Positions 20,999 through 31,705 of a stretch of 64,000 nt of DNA are shown here, one piece after another (within the stretch, counting starts at the first letter, position 1; each line of letters opens with the position of its first letter). The notes under the pieces were generated by a model. It did not search any database, was not told where the DNA came from, and saw nothing but the letters and a program-made list of their open reading frames with translations. The position numbers and the translations under genes were made by a program. Source of the stretch: Aspidiotus rigidus (Eukaryota > Arthropoda > Insecta > Hemiptera > Diaspididae); assembly GCA_035079385.1 (NCBI GenBank), contig JAVHKY010000003.1, positions 18,511,001-18,575,000 of the forward strand, given 5' to 3'.

Positions 20999-21450
20999 TG
21001 GGGAAAAACGCGGAGAAGTTAGTATGTTGTTTTGGACTTCATTCTTGACCATTTCCAGCAATCAGACCTTTACTAGGTCGCAATGTTTTTTTTTTTTCCA
21101 AAACCTGTCTAATTTGACTACACTAACACTAAAATCAAAAATTTTAGAAAATCGCTCAACTTTCAAACCAACTTTACCGCTCGAATTTTTGGGCTAAGTT
21201 GACATACGTATAGTGAAATTTATAGGAAATTTGATGAGGAACAACTTTTGTCCGGAACTTTTTTTTCTCTGATGCTTAGTTTTCGATTTATTCTCAGAAA
21301 ACTAATTTTTGTGGTATTTTGACCCTCTTTGGGGGAGGGCTCGCTCTCTGATCGCTGTGGACTTTCAGTATGTTTATCAGTAGACCATATTAAACATAAT
21401 CCACGAAAAAAAACCTTTGCCGGCATTTATTTCCATTTACTCTTATTTTT
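20999..21450. repeat. Foldback arm, right
   Basis: Inverted copy of 14145-14603 (see that entry). The outer end merges with a minus-strand LINE C-terminal fragment, and the left arm contains the related PGRLGCEMEINAGKGFF peptide, so the arms probably include a piece of that LINE. Confidence 0.82.
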
Positions 21451-21665
21451 GAGCCCAATTTTCCTGGGTGGTAGACCATGCGCAATATTTCGTTCTTTTC
21501 GACCCTCAATACGTGGCCAAAATATCGCAGTTTCCTCGTTTCAGTGGTGCTCAGCCATTCAGTTTCCTTCTGCATTCTGTCAAGTCCTTCGACCATTTTT
21601 ATTTTTTGTATCCACAGAATCTTCGGTATCTTGCGGTAAAAGTACATCTCTTGCTCCTAAATAAT
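21390..21665 (-). mobile_element. LINE ORF2 C-terminal remnant
   Basis: A minus-strand frame of 85 codons contains TRKLRYFGHVLRVEKNEIL followed by HPGKLGSK. This is the LRxxGHVxR motif common at the C-terminus of several LINE polyproteins in animals. No polymerase part is adjacent. The clade cannot be fixed from this piece. Confidence 0.6.
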
Positions 21666-21689
21666 AAGTTCGAGAGCCAGGTATTTGAA

Positions 21690-22480
21690 ATAGGATTTTT
21701 TACGAATCAAGACTTCACTCTAATCCTGGCAAAAAGCATGTGCACATGAGATTGTGTGATGTGAGGAAGTAAAAAGACTGACAAGTACGAAAATGTTCTT
21801 CCATTGTGGTTTTTAGTCGGGGTCCAGTCTCTCCGATTTGAAAACTAAGGCAATCTTGACTTTTCAGTGTGCATGTCACTTTTCTCGTTATTAGGTGTAG
21901 AATCCTTCAAGTGTGCAAAAAGACGTATGAAAGTGTGCTCATTGTAATATACCGACTTGAAATCGAGGGTGCGAAGAGTGCGACAAAGTTCAATAGACGA
22001 CCTATCCATGAAACCACTCTTTAACTTTTACGCTTATGCTCACGAGGGAAGGAGAGAACTAGTGACATCGAGATGTTTTTTCGATATATTTCTAATTAAT
22101 AAGTCTTTCAACGTCAATGCGAACATCATTAGCTTTGGCCAGATGCTTTTAATAATGCTGACCCCTTTGAAAAATGCATCGGGAGTCTAACGAGATATAG
22201 GCGAGGCGATGCATACGAGCATTGAGGGCAGCAAACTTGTGTACCAGAGGACAAAGAGAGAAACTTAATAATGTGCGAAGTTGATGGCGTCCACTTCTCA
22301 CAGAGATAAAGAACTCTAAGAAATGATCTCGGGACCGCCAAATTCCATGGAAAATTTAATGGAAGAATGAGAACTGTTAAGGAATTGTGGGAAGTTGTTG
22401 GCAAGATGCTGAGGTCCTTTCTAGAGGGAATAGAGCGTCGTCAACGTACCTGTTCCAATGAGAGATATGGTCAAGGAGAC
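21690..22480 (-). mobile_element. Old Penelope-like element fragment
   Basis: Minus strand, in several frames. RYVDDAL at about 22,441-22,461 is the reverse-transcriptase catalytic block. SSIKFSMEF and then KFAALNARMHRLAYISLDS match the post-RT block (HKMAAFHSLVHRLTRIPLS in family A), and FQIGETGPRLKTTMEEHFR corresponds to the GIY-YIG core. It is heavily mutated and belongs to a family distinct from A and B. Confidence 0.7.
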
Positions 22481-23100
22481 CAGAAAGAAAAGCAAAAAGC
22501 TCTTTCTCGCATTGCGTCTTATGCGAAGTTCGGTTTCTGACAGCCGATGATGTAAAGACCGGACACGTTCCTGGAGGACAGAATCTTTGGGAGTGAAAAA
22601 GAAAATTGAAGTATAATAAGTGGGACGCAGAAAAAAATCTATTTTCCCGAAAAATATCGAAATTGGTGAAAATTCCGGCACTAAAAATCTAGTTTCCCAT
22701 GAAATCTTCAAATGGAGCTGAGAAATTTCACACAATTAGGAAGATTTTTTTTGAAAGTACTTCAAATTTTGCCTAAAACAGGCTGGATTTTGTTTAAAAA
22801 ATATACTGAGTTTTGATTTAAATTCGCGGTGATTTTGGATCTAAAACGAAGTAATTTTGTACGGTAAAAATCACTAAAATTTGACCTACAATAAGTTAAT
22901 TTTGATTGAAAATTGATAATTTTTGAACTCCAAAGTTTTAGCAAAAAAACCGATGTATAACTTGATCTTTATTGAAAACAGAATGTGAATTTACTAAGGA
23001 AAACTTGAAATGCCGAATTTTCAAATTTTAGTCCCGAAAGTCACACGTTTCCTTGCCAAAAAATCTGGTCTCTATTGCTAACCGACCGCTCATAAGAATA
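22481..23100. other. No recognisable gene
   Basis: AT-rich DNA, with degenerate TTTTGA and AAAATTT words at 22,740-22,990. No feature could be assigned. Confidence 0.45.
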
Positions 23101-23114
23101 TAACACGCTTTAAA

Positions 23115-23200
23115 TGGCAAGTGTGGCTCAGTAGTGGAGCGGTGCGAACATAGCTTTGTAACCTAAAGGTCCGCGGTTCGATACCAGCTTCGAGCAAGGC
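23115..23200 (+). mobile_element. tRNA-like SINE head
   Basis: An A-box-like TGGCTCAGTAGTGG (23124-23137) and a B box GGTTCGATACC (23175-23185) are 37 bp apart, as in a tRNA-derived RNA polymerase III promoter. The D-arm pairs GCTC with GAGC, and GTCCGCGGTTCGAT resembles a T-arm. The acceptor and anticodon stems do not close well, so this is more likely a SINE head than a functional tRNA. The 3' boundary of the element is not clear. Confidence 0.5.
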
Positions 23201-23300
23201 TGAGATGATTTCTCTTCAGATCAGCCCGAGAAATAATTTTCATAACCATTTACAAAGTTTTAAGAGTCCTATTATTCCTTCACTTAGGGCTATCTGAAAA

Positions 23301-24157
23301 CCTGAACATTTGTTCAGAAATTTTTCTTTAAAATCCTTTAAATCTTGGAAGAAAACTTGACAAGAAATTGCACTATGCAAAAGTTTTCTGATACGTTACC
23401 GTGGACCAACGACCAATCCTTCAAGGCGGATACTAAATCATCAAATGTGTGACCTTCAAGGTGGATATTAAGAGAAGGATATTGATTGTCATCATTAATC
23501 TTATAGAATAATTCCTGTACCGTACCTGGTACGATAAATACGAAAATATCCAAATTGATTGCTTCATCGTAATTATAAGAATGCCGTACTCATAAAAAAA
23601 TAATAATAAATTTTAGAGAAAATCGTGAAAAAATACAAGGACTTTTTTCTACAATCATTACCAACATCGTGCTATCTGTTAACGTCACTGAGCCGATCAT
23701 GTATCAGCAACAAGTCGGATAATCTAGAAGTGGGGATTGCTGGTGGTATCTAAACGCTCGAATAGGCCTGTGCGATAGACGGGAAGTTATGGATCTGATG
23801 GTTCAACATCCTATAGACGCGGTTAACCGGCTAAACCATCAACAACCCCCTATCTCACGCACATGCGAATTAAGTTAATAATAAGATAATAAATGTGTAA
23901 TACGAGTAACGCAGCATTTCGTCACCTTCCTAAGCCGGACTAGGGCGCTGTAGGAAGAGTAGTCCTAATACACCGCACCACAGAAATTCACAGATCGAAT
24001 ATGGTACGAGGCCATTGGCCAAAAATTGGCGTAAGTGAGGGCGTTATCATTAGATGGCGAGTCCGATATCTAGGTTCTCTAATATTATACCTGTGCCTTA
24101 ATCAAACATCAATATTCACTAATGATACTATAATAACCAGTCCATTTCAATGCGAAA
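23301..24157. other. No recognisable gene
   Basis: Mixed AT-rich DNA. A 71-codon minus frame (23338-23553) shows no known motif. Confidence 0.45.
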
Positions 24158-24169
24158 GAGTCCGATCTC

Positions 24170-25364
24170 TTACACGAATCCGTTCCTTTAAGTTACGGCT
24201 ATCCATACTAAACAATAAAGAGGAATACTCCGACGTGGAGTAAAAAAAATGCAAACCGCAGAAAAAATGAAAATACGACGAGCGCTTTCGGTTAAACAAC
24301 CATCTTCGAGCCTGAAATGAAAGCAACTGACGAACAAAAGAGAAGAACGAGGTATTAAGATCGTCCAAACGAGAAATCACGGTGTGAGTCATAAACAAGT
24401 TCGATCAGGCCATCTTCCGGAATATACGAATTAAGAACAGTGATACCGTCAGTGTTGAGATGACGAATTATCTCTATATTCTCGAGGGCGATACGCTTAC
24501 GGTAGGAATTCTCCTTATGGAGGAGCTTTTCGGATCCCTCACGGAAGCTGTGGCCACTGTTTATTAAGTGATCGGCGAAAGCTGACTCCCCCAAGTGTCC
24601 CTTCTTCCAAGACTTCAGGTGCTCAGCTACTCGAACTTTCATTTGGCGGCTAGTCTCACCAATATAAAAGCCTCCACAATCCTCACACTCCAACTTATAC
24701 ACACCACTCCTCTCATCAACAGGTATGGGGTCCTTCAGTCTCACAAACAACCTCTTGACTGTGGTAGGGTTGTAAAACGCGGGTCTGAAGCCAAACGGGC
24801 GAAGGGCCCGACCCAATTGCTGGGAGAACTTCCCCAAGAAAGGGAGACTGATCCAACGCAAACGGCGATCACGGATCGTGTCTCGGGGGAGGGAGGTGGT
24901 GGAATCCAGGAGGGCCCCTCGTAACTTTCCTCCGAACCATCACGTCAACATCAACATTGACCCCATTCACTCTGGCCAGGTGTTTTATTGTGATTAACTC
25001 TTTCTTGAAGGCAGACTGACTCAAAGGAATACGAGTCAGTCTGTGAACTAGGCTATGAAAAGCAGCCATCTTGTGAGCAACAGGACCGAACGAACCACCT
25101 TGGACTAAAACATCGGTCGTAGTATCTTTCCTGTAAATTCCAAACTTATGGATACCGTCTATTATAGAGATCGATAAATCCAAAAAGTTAATGGAAAATA
25201 CCCCTATTTCCAACGTAAATTTGATGGAAGGGTATCAGGAATTGAGATGCTTTCATTTCAGGCTCGAAGATGGTCGTTTAACCGAAAGCGCTCGTCGTAT
25301 TTTCATTTTTTCTGCGGTTTGCATTTTTTTTTACTCCACGTCGGAGTATTCCTCTTTATTGTTT
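24170..25364 (-). mobile_element. Penelope-like element A, copy 2 (5'-truncated)
   Basis: About 1.2 kb with its ORF on the minus strand. The 12-bp target duplication is GAGTCCGATCTC at 24158-24169 and 25365-25376. On the plus strand it shows: the extension (about 24172-24210), a pseudo-LTR in sense with the ORF (24211-24372), the endonuclease coding part, and a shorter inverted pseudo-LTR (25248-25364). Its 5' truncation point lies further upstream than in copy 1, so the two are separate insertions of one young family. Confidence 0.92.
24355..25213 (-). pseudogene. PLE-A ORF fragment, GIY-YIG endonuclease, frameshifted
   Basis: The same protein segment as in copy 1, read from 25213 to 24355. 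A one-base G insertion at about 24,911-24,914 (GGAGGGCCCC against GGAGGCCCC in copy 1) splits it into two frames. The C-terminal frame keeps the complete GVYKLECEDCGGFYIGET nuclease core and FADHLINSGHSF. The upstream frame begins with FSINFLDLSISIIDG, the end of the polymerase domain. The remainder of the polymerase is missing. Confidence 0.9.
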
Positions 25365-25376
25365 GAGTCCGATCTC

Positions 25377-27550
25377 CTTTTCAGAACGTAATGATGCCTA
25401 CAGGCTCTCTTGTAATTCTCGTAAGGCAATATACTCGTATATTATAGATCAAATAGGCAGAGTTCTCTCTTCGCATAACCAAATGCCTGACCAGTCGACG
25501 TAAGGACGAATGATATAATACAGGAGATTCTGTTTTTAAAAACCATTTCACTGCTGATCGATCATACTTGATATGGAGTTAGACGCATTGCCCTTCTTTA
25601 TGATAACAAAGAAGAAAAAAGTGAGTGAGAAATAATTAATCACTATAATAGATTTTTTGTAAGATATATCATGATGACAAATATAGTACCTATACATTTT
25701 CAACGTGTTTTAGCCTGAATACTTGTCACTCTTGAGTTGTATCTGAATTCTCCCCAAACAGGAACTTTCTCGCAACTTCCGTTAGTTTGTGATTTTCAAC
25801 TCATTTATCTTAGTGCTATGAAAAAGAGTCTAAAATTTCTGTTTTCTTGTAACTTCATGGACGAAGGTATACTGAGACCGCGCTGAAGCCTATTCTCACC
25901 ACCTTACTGAGAATTCTAGTTCCCTTTCAAGAGTTTCCGTTGTAGAACTTGCACCTACATCCTATACCTACAAAGTAAAAATGAATTATTAATCTCGAAA
26001 TGCCGCGAAGGTAGCCAATATAAAATAATTTTTGATCGGATGTGACAAACAGTGCAGTTTCTCTTTTTTCTACAAGGGCAACTCCCTGATTTAGAAGATA
26101 CGCGCGTTGGTAAAACAGTTCTCAAAAAGAGTATAATACACATCATAATTCCTCCCTTTATACTTATTGTGCTAAAGTAAATTAATTGCATGATCACCGT
26201 GAACTTTCATATTATTTGATCTTTTCAATATACCAGATTTGCCCCAGCTTGGACCATTGGACCTAATCCTTTCTTCAGATTCCGAAAAGTGGAAAGGTCT
26301 GAAGACGATGACACCAGCAGAAAGTACCTGTGTGCACAACGTGATACGAGGCAGATAAATTAATTATAGAGATACAGCCACATACGAAAAAGGTGAGAGT
26401 TGTAAAACTTTTGTTGTGTTATTCAAGTCTATTAAGGAGACCCCCAGCGGGGAATTTTCAGTATAGTTCACTATGGATACGAACACCCCTTACAAGATCC
26501 TCGTTCTTCTTCAAATTTTTGATGAATGAGAGTACACACAGACGACAAATCAAATTTCCAATTTCGTAAAGACTATTAGGTTTTCGTCTACAATTCTTAT
26601 TTTAATCGCGGTAGACCACCAACGCGATCGCGACGGAAATCATTGAGCCATGCACATAGTTTAAGGAAAAGAGTTTGAAAGTTTACTTTATTTTTGTGAT
26701 TTATTCGTCATTTTCATAGGAATGTACCTGTTCTCCATCACGGACACCTAAATTAATAATTTTTGCAATTATTTATTCGTTCGTAGGCTTAGAAATTTTC
26801 GTATGCTGATATTTCTACGAGATTTATGATCTCAATCTCAGTACTGAGGGAGATTCAATATTTCACATCTGTTTCCGATGGAAAACATTTTTATTTTACA
26901 CTTCATTCATACAGTTACAAAGCTTAACGTTAATAATTCTTCACGAGCACGAGCCACATTATTTGAAATTGATTAAATTTTTATTCTCGATTCTGTAGAC
27001 TGATGAACATAATATTTGTCGAACGATATAATCATGATGTTTTCGGAAGCATCAGGATTACATATAGACCTGTCTTTTTAAAGAGATTGCGGTCGCCGAG
27101 CTCGATCAAAGAGCTCGTGACTATAAGATAAAATAGTAAAGATTTTCATATGCGAGAAACTGATCAAATCTGGAAAAAGTAGATTCGGTACAAAAACAGA
27201 AAATGAATAAAAGCTTTATTTTGTCTTGAGAAAGGTTACGAGATAATCGAAAATCGAAATGAACCGGGTAAAGCCTTTATTCATTTTCTCTTTTCGCTGT
27301 AATATAGGCCTAATCTTTGCACAAACAAACATATTTCTGATTCTATCTAAATTGAGAGTACAGATTTCTGCTAAATAAATATTAATGGTTAGTGGGGCTG
27401 GCGGAAAATTTTGCTTATAGACTGTATCATTTATGATTTGGCAACTTAAACTTACCACCACATCGCCCGAATAAATTGGGTTGGAGTTTCTTGTATTTTT
27501 TTTTACCTTAATAAGTCAGCCGCGTCCTAACTCTGATATACACTCCATGT
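25377..27550. other. No recognisable gene
   Basis: About 2.2 kb with only short, motif-free open frames. No transposon could be recognised. Confidence 0.45.
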
Positions 27551-27554
27551 ACTT

Positions 27555-27640
27555 TTGACATTTTCAATGTCTTTACCAGCACCCCGCTCTCTATTGGAAA
27601 TCTGCGAGTCCGAGGCCGAGTTACCCCCCTTTTTCCCTAA
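27555..27640 (+). repeat. Fragment of the CRE-rich dispersed repeat
   Basis: CATTTTCAATGTCTTTACC followed by GGAAATCTGCGAGTCCGAG matches parts of the repeat at 33.8-34.1, 48.55-48.67 and 48.88-49.38 kb. The TGACGTCA part is absent from this fragment. Confidence 0.55.
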
Positions 27641-27652
27641 CTCTTAACTTGA

Positions 27653-27770
27653 CACTGAATAATTTTTGAAAAAATTTTTCCAAAAATATATTGCGGTCAA
27701 TGTAGTTTTAAATAAAAAATAAAATTAAAAATTATAGTTTTAGTAAAATTTTTTCAAAAATTATTCAGTA
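27653..27770. repeat. 25-bp inverted repeat with AT-rich loop
   Basis: ACTGAATAATTTTTGAAAAA (extending to 27,677) is matched in reverse complement at 27,746-27,770, with a loop of about 68 bp. It is probably a small foldback element. Confidence 0.7.
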
Positions 27771-27816
27771 TTAAAGTGCCGTAACACGAAAATGAACGTT
27801 AATCACGTTAACCAAC

Positions 27817-28850
27817 GTGTTTCTGTGTCTTAACTTAATCCAGAAATCCGTGAGTTCGATTTCTTTAGGCCTAGCATACAGTATATATTGGGCTACATCA
27901 GCCTGGAACATTGGCTACAACAGTGTGCTGACAATGCTACAAAGTCGTTGGGTAAGCCATTTTTGTTACGCTGATGATACTCCGCTACTAATGAGCGATG
28001 ATGACCTGAAAGAGCTTGAAAAGAGAGGAACAACCTAGAATCCTACCTCAAAAAAGAACCAGGCCTTACGATGAATAAGGGCAAAACAGAGGGCCTTCTG
28101 TTCCGGAAGAAGGGCCGTGGCCACCAAAAGGTTTATACAATTGAACTGGACGATTTAATGCGAAGAGATAATATAATGAAGTACCTTGGTGTATGGATAA
28201 ACAAAAATCTCTCATGGCGTCCTCCAAAGAAATAAGTATCAAAGCGAGAAATATAACCACAATAATCGCGCTATCATTTGTAGAAACACGTACAGCTGTA
28301 GCAGTAGAGCTAGTTCAACGATGCTAGAGGGCACAACCGGTGCAATTCTTAGATACGCATCAATGGTCTTTGCACATAGATTGAAAAATGTCAATAGAGC
28401 ACACCGTAGTGTAGTAAAATGCTATGGTAAGGCATACAGAACGAGGTCATTATCCCCTTAACAGTGATGTGTAATATGAGGCTAACCAAGTACAACATAA
28501 CAGTAGGGTCAATGATCCAATCAAAGAAAAAAGGAGTCCAAATTAAGGAGAACAAATCATTGATGATATTACCAGGTCGAGGTAGGAAGAAGATGAAAGA
28601 ATGGAAAGAATTATTGGAAGAAAAAGCTAATAAAAAATGGCAAAATGTGTGGGATACGCAAGTACCAAAGGAAGAACGAACAAACTGCTACCAAAAGTTG
28701 CTACAAAGTTACCAACCCCGCATTTCTGGCTGTCCCATGGCTTGAGTGGGCACGGGAGCTTCAAGACGTACTTGCAAAGGATAGATGCAAAGTGCCGGTG
28801 GCCAACAAATGCCGATACCGAGAACATTTCTTCAGCGAATGCTTATGATA
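27817..28850 (+). mobile_element. R1-like LINE ORF2 remnant
   Basis: Plus-strand reverse-transcriptase remnant in several frames. The first open part contains WNIGYNSVL and CYADD (27967-27978), the R1-style spacing to the catalytic Asp pair. A second frame (28,032-28,234) continues with LTMNKGKTEGLLF and YLGVWINKNLSWR. The third (28,464-28,745) is a basic, Trp-containing C-terminal region (WKELLEEKANKKWQNVWDT). It is 5'-truncated and frameshifted. R1-clade elements are typical of arthropods, although this copy is not in rDNA. Confidence 0.75.
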
Positions 28851-28869
28851 CGCAGCCAGCCGTCTCGAA

Positions 28870-29190
28870 AAACTAGATGGTAGTAAAGAAGAAACACAAG
28901 CATATCGAATTGATAATAATATGAGAGAGAGGCAACTGATTTTACAAAAAATTGGGAGATAGACCCACTCCTATATCAAAAGAGATCACAATTTTCTACA
29001 AAACTCAATAGCCTTAAGCATAAGTTGTAACGATACTCATAGAACAGAGAGCATATTTTTATTATACAATAACCACCTAATCTAGCCTTGATCATACACT
29101 CTCTTCAATATACTTGTAAGTACGTAGGGGAGTGTTGAGCTATCACAATAGAATAATGAAAAATTAAAAAAGGGTTTTTCAATTGTACAA
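28870..29190. other. No recognisable gene
   Basis: Spacer between the R1-like remnant and the 3' end of PLE-B. Nothing else was seen. Confidence 0.4.
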
Positions 29191-29203
29191 ATCTACTTTA
29201 TTA

Positions 29204-29258
29204 GTTGCTTATACAAGAGTACTTTCGGGTGTTATCCCATCATCAGTTGTGTCGCAAC
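29204..29258 (-). ncRNA. Hammerhead ribozyme (type I) of PLE-B
   Basis: A 55-nt minus-strand motif with all core parts. Stem I outer pairs are GTTGC/GCAAC and inner pairs ACAA/TTGT, with an internal loop between them. CTGATGA comes next, then stem II GGG-ATAACA-CCC, then GAAA. Stem III is the self-complementary AGTACT, followed by the cleavable C (predicted cut between 29217 and 29216). PLEs are known to carry hammerheads with very short stem III that work best as dimers, and the palindromic AGTACT fits this. It lies about 215 bp downstream of the ORF stop, where a pseudo-LTR is expected. Confidence 0.85.
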
Positions 29259-29303
29259 TGAGAACAAGGCCTTAAGCATGAGTTTTTATAGTATAACACT
29301 GTG

Positions 29304-29485
29304 ATCTTATTGGCTATAACAATCCTGTGTTGTGATTGGTTCACTTCTTAGAAAGTTATTCTTACAATAATATGACATTGTGTTCTTATTGGCTAAAACA
29401 TACTGCTTTGTGATTGGTTCAATCTATTGTTGTAAATACTGCGTTTCTATTGGCTACCTGGATTCCTGCCGTCTCATTGGTTGGT
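29304..29485 (-). promoter_or_regulatory. Array of six CCAAT boxes in PLE-B 3' region
   Basis: ATTGG occurs on the plus strand (CCAAT on the element's strand) at 29309, 29335, 29388, 29413, 29449 and 29476. All are in one orientation, spaced 26, 53, 25, 36 and 27 bp apart. The contexts alternate between TATTGGCTA and GATTGGTTC, so it may be a decayed ~26-bp tandem repeat. CCAAT is the NF-Y binding core; function here is inferred only. Confidence 0.6.
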
Positions 29486-31705
29486 TCCGTTCTTCTTCTC
29501 TCGTCCAATCACCTGGCCGAATAATTTTTCGCTGTCAAATGTGATTACATTGTTCAAGAGGCAGGCTTTCTTCCTCTTGGCTTTTGCAACCTCCATTTGT
29601 TCCCAGAGTTTTCTTCTCTTTGTGCGATTCTCTACGTGTATGACTTCAAATATTCCCTCTCCATCGTGGTTCTCCTCGTTACAGTGTTTCCCAAACAGTG
29701 ACTTGCCATCTTCTTTCTCCCTCGACGTTTTGTGCTCCTTCCTCCTGATCTCAAACTTTCTCCCAGTCTCACCGATATAGATCCCCTCGCACTGTTCACA
29801 ACTGAGCTTGTACACTCCGCTTAAGCTTTCCTTGTCCTTTTGTTCCGTCTGGTCATTGCTGATTTTCTTCACCATGGGTTGGTTATTCTGGATACCCACA
29901 TTCACATCGTAGCCATTGAACGCCTTTATCACCTTGTTTGTGTACTTTCCTATATATGGTATCGATTTGGAGTACTTTCTCACTGTGCTATCATGGGTTC
30001 CTTTCTTTGTTTCCATTTTCCCAAAGACTCCCTCCACCACACATCTGCGGTAGCCATTGGCTTCTGCGATCTGCTTTACTATCTCGATTTCTTTCCTCTT
30101 CTCTTCTTTGTTCTTGAGGATAGAAATTGCCCGATAGCAGTAGTTCTGGATTGCCGCTAACTTGTGCCTGGGATGGTGGTAGGAGTCATTTGGAATGATG
30201 GTGTCAATCTGCGTCGGCTTTCTGTAGATTTTGTATTCTATCCTATTGTTCTCCATTGTGAGTGTAATGTTCAAATAGTTGATGGTCTCATTGCCTTTTT
30301 CTACTGTGAATTTGATGCTCTCATTCATCGCGTTCATTTCTGAAAGGAATAGATCCACCTGTCTATCAGTGCCTGACCACACAATTAGGATATCATCTAC
30401 ATATCTGGCCCAGTGTTTGATCGAGTTTCTGAACTTGCTGCCCTTCAATATCTTGTTTTCCATATCATTCATGAATATCTCCGCCAGTATTGGTGACAGC
30501 GGTGAACCCATCGCAAATCCCCTTTCCTGACAGTAGAACCTGTTATTGAAGCGGCAGTAATTCTGGCTCAAGATCTCCTCCGTTATGTTGGCGTACTTTG
30601 ACCCATCGGGGTTCCCATAGTATCTGTTGCTTTTGAGCAGGGTGAGAAGTTCCTCCTTCGGTATAGTACCAAACATATTAGTCATATCAAAGGATATCAG
30701 CTTGTCGTTACTCCTGATTTCTAACTTGTCCAGTTGCTCAATCAGCTCTCCATCGTTTCTGATACTTTGTCCAGGTGCAAACTGGTAGTTTTCTTTCAGG
30801 AATGTGGCTACGATCTTTGCTATCTTTTAGCATGGTGATTGAATGCTGTTGACCAGGGCTCTCATCGGATGGTTCGCTTTGTGGAGTTTTACAAGCCCCT
30901 TGAGTTTTGGTGCGACCAGGTTCATCTCAAGCGTCCTTCCATTGCCGGGTACATTGTTCCGTTTCAACACAGCTTTCAGGTCATCTTGGTATTTCCGCGT
31001 TGGGTCCCTTGCCACCTCTTGGTATCCATTAACTGCGATGTACGAGTCCACTTCTTGGGTGTAGTCCTCCTTCTCCATTACCACTACCGTGCTGCCCTTG
31101 TCCGCCTTTGTCAAAATCAGGTTGTTCTGTCGGATCTTCTTTTGTAGATTTGTGACCTTCCTCTGCATTACTTGCGTTCTGTCATAGGTTCGGCACATAT
31201 CCTCTTTGATGTCCAACAGCACTTTCCTAATTTTGGTCCGGGCTTCTGGTCTCACGTCGTGTTCCATGGTTTGGATTACTTGTTCGCAGCTAATGGCCAT
31301 GCTTTCAAGCCTACACTGGTTCAGCCTCTCTGGCTGCACGTACTTGATGCCTTTGTCCAGCAGTCTTCTTTTTTCTTCTGTGAATGTGACGCTTGATAGG
31401 TTCTCGGTTCTGGGAGCAAACTTGTGCTCAACTCTCACTGTCTCTTCCTTTCTTTCTCCTTTCTTCCGGGTCAGTTCGGCAAGCTTCTTCTTGATCTGTT
31501 TTGTTTGGGCTTCCACTCGTTTTTCCACATAGTCTTCTCCTTTCTTCCCCTCTCCTCATTTTTCGAACATCATTTCTTTGACTTCTTGCGGGTGGAGTAA
31601 CCTGGACAGATGGAAATATTGATCATACAGTAGACCATTCAGCCTGGTGACTTTCTTGTAGAGTTCACCAATTTCGTTCTTCACTCTCAATCTCTCGGCT
31701 TGCAT
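29474..31705 (-). pseudogene. PLE-B ORF: Penelope RT plus GIY-YIG endonuclease, two nonsense codons
   Basis: One frame from ATG 31705-31703 to the stop at 29474, 743 codons plus stop. It is interrupted only by TGA at 31558-31556 and TAA at 30829-30827. The N-terminal third is charged and helical. ILTKADKGSTVVVMEKEDY is a conserved PLE block, followed by LKGLVKLHKANHPMRALV. The reverse transcriptase then shows SFDMTNMFGTIP, GFAMGSPLSPILAEIF and RYVDD (catalytic YVDD at 30403-30392). The C-terminus is a GIY-YIG nuclease (GVYKLSCEQCEGIYIGETGR, then EIRRKEH). It would prime and reverse-transcribe the element's own RNA. Only two point mutations stand between this copy and an open frame, so it is fairly young. 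Confidence 0.92.

Noticed and set aside
23115..23200. Functional tRNA gene
   Set aside because: A and B boxes are present but the acceptor and anticodon stems do not close properly; better read as a SINE head.
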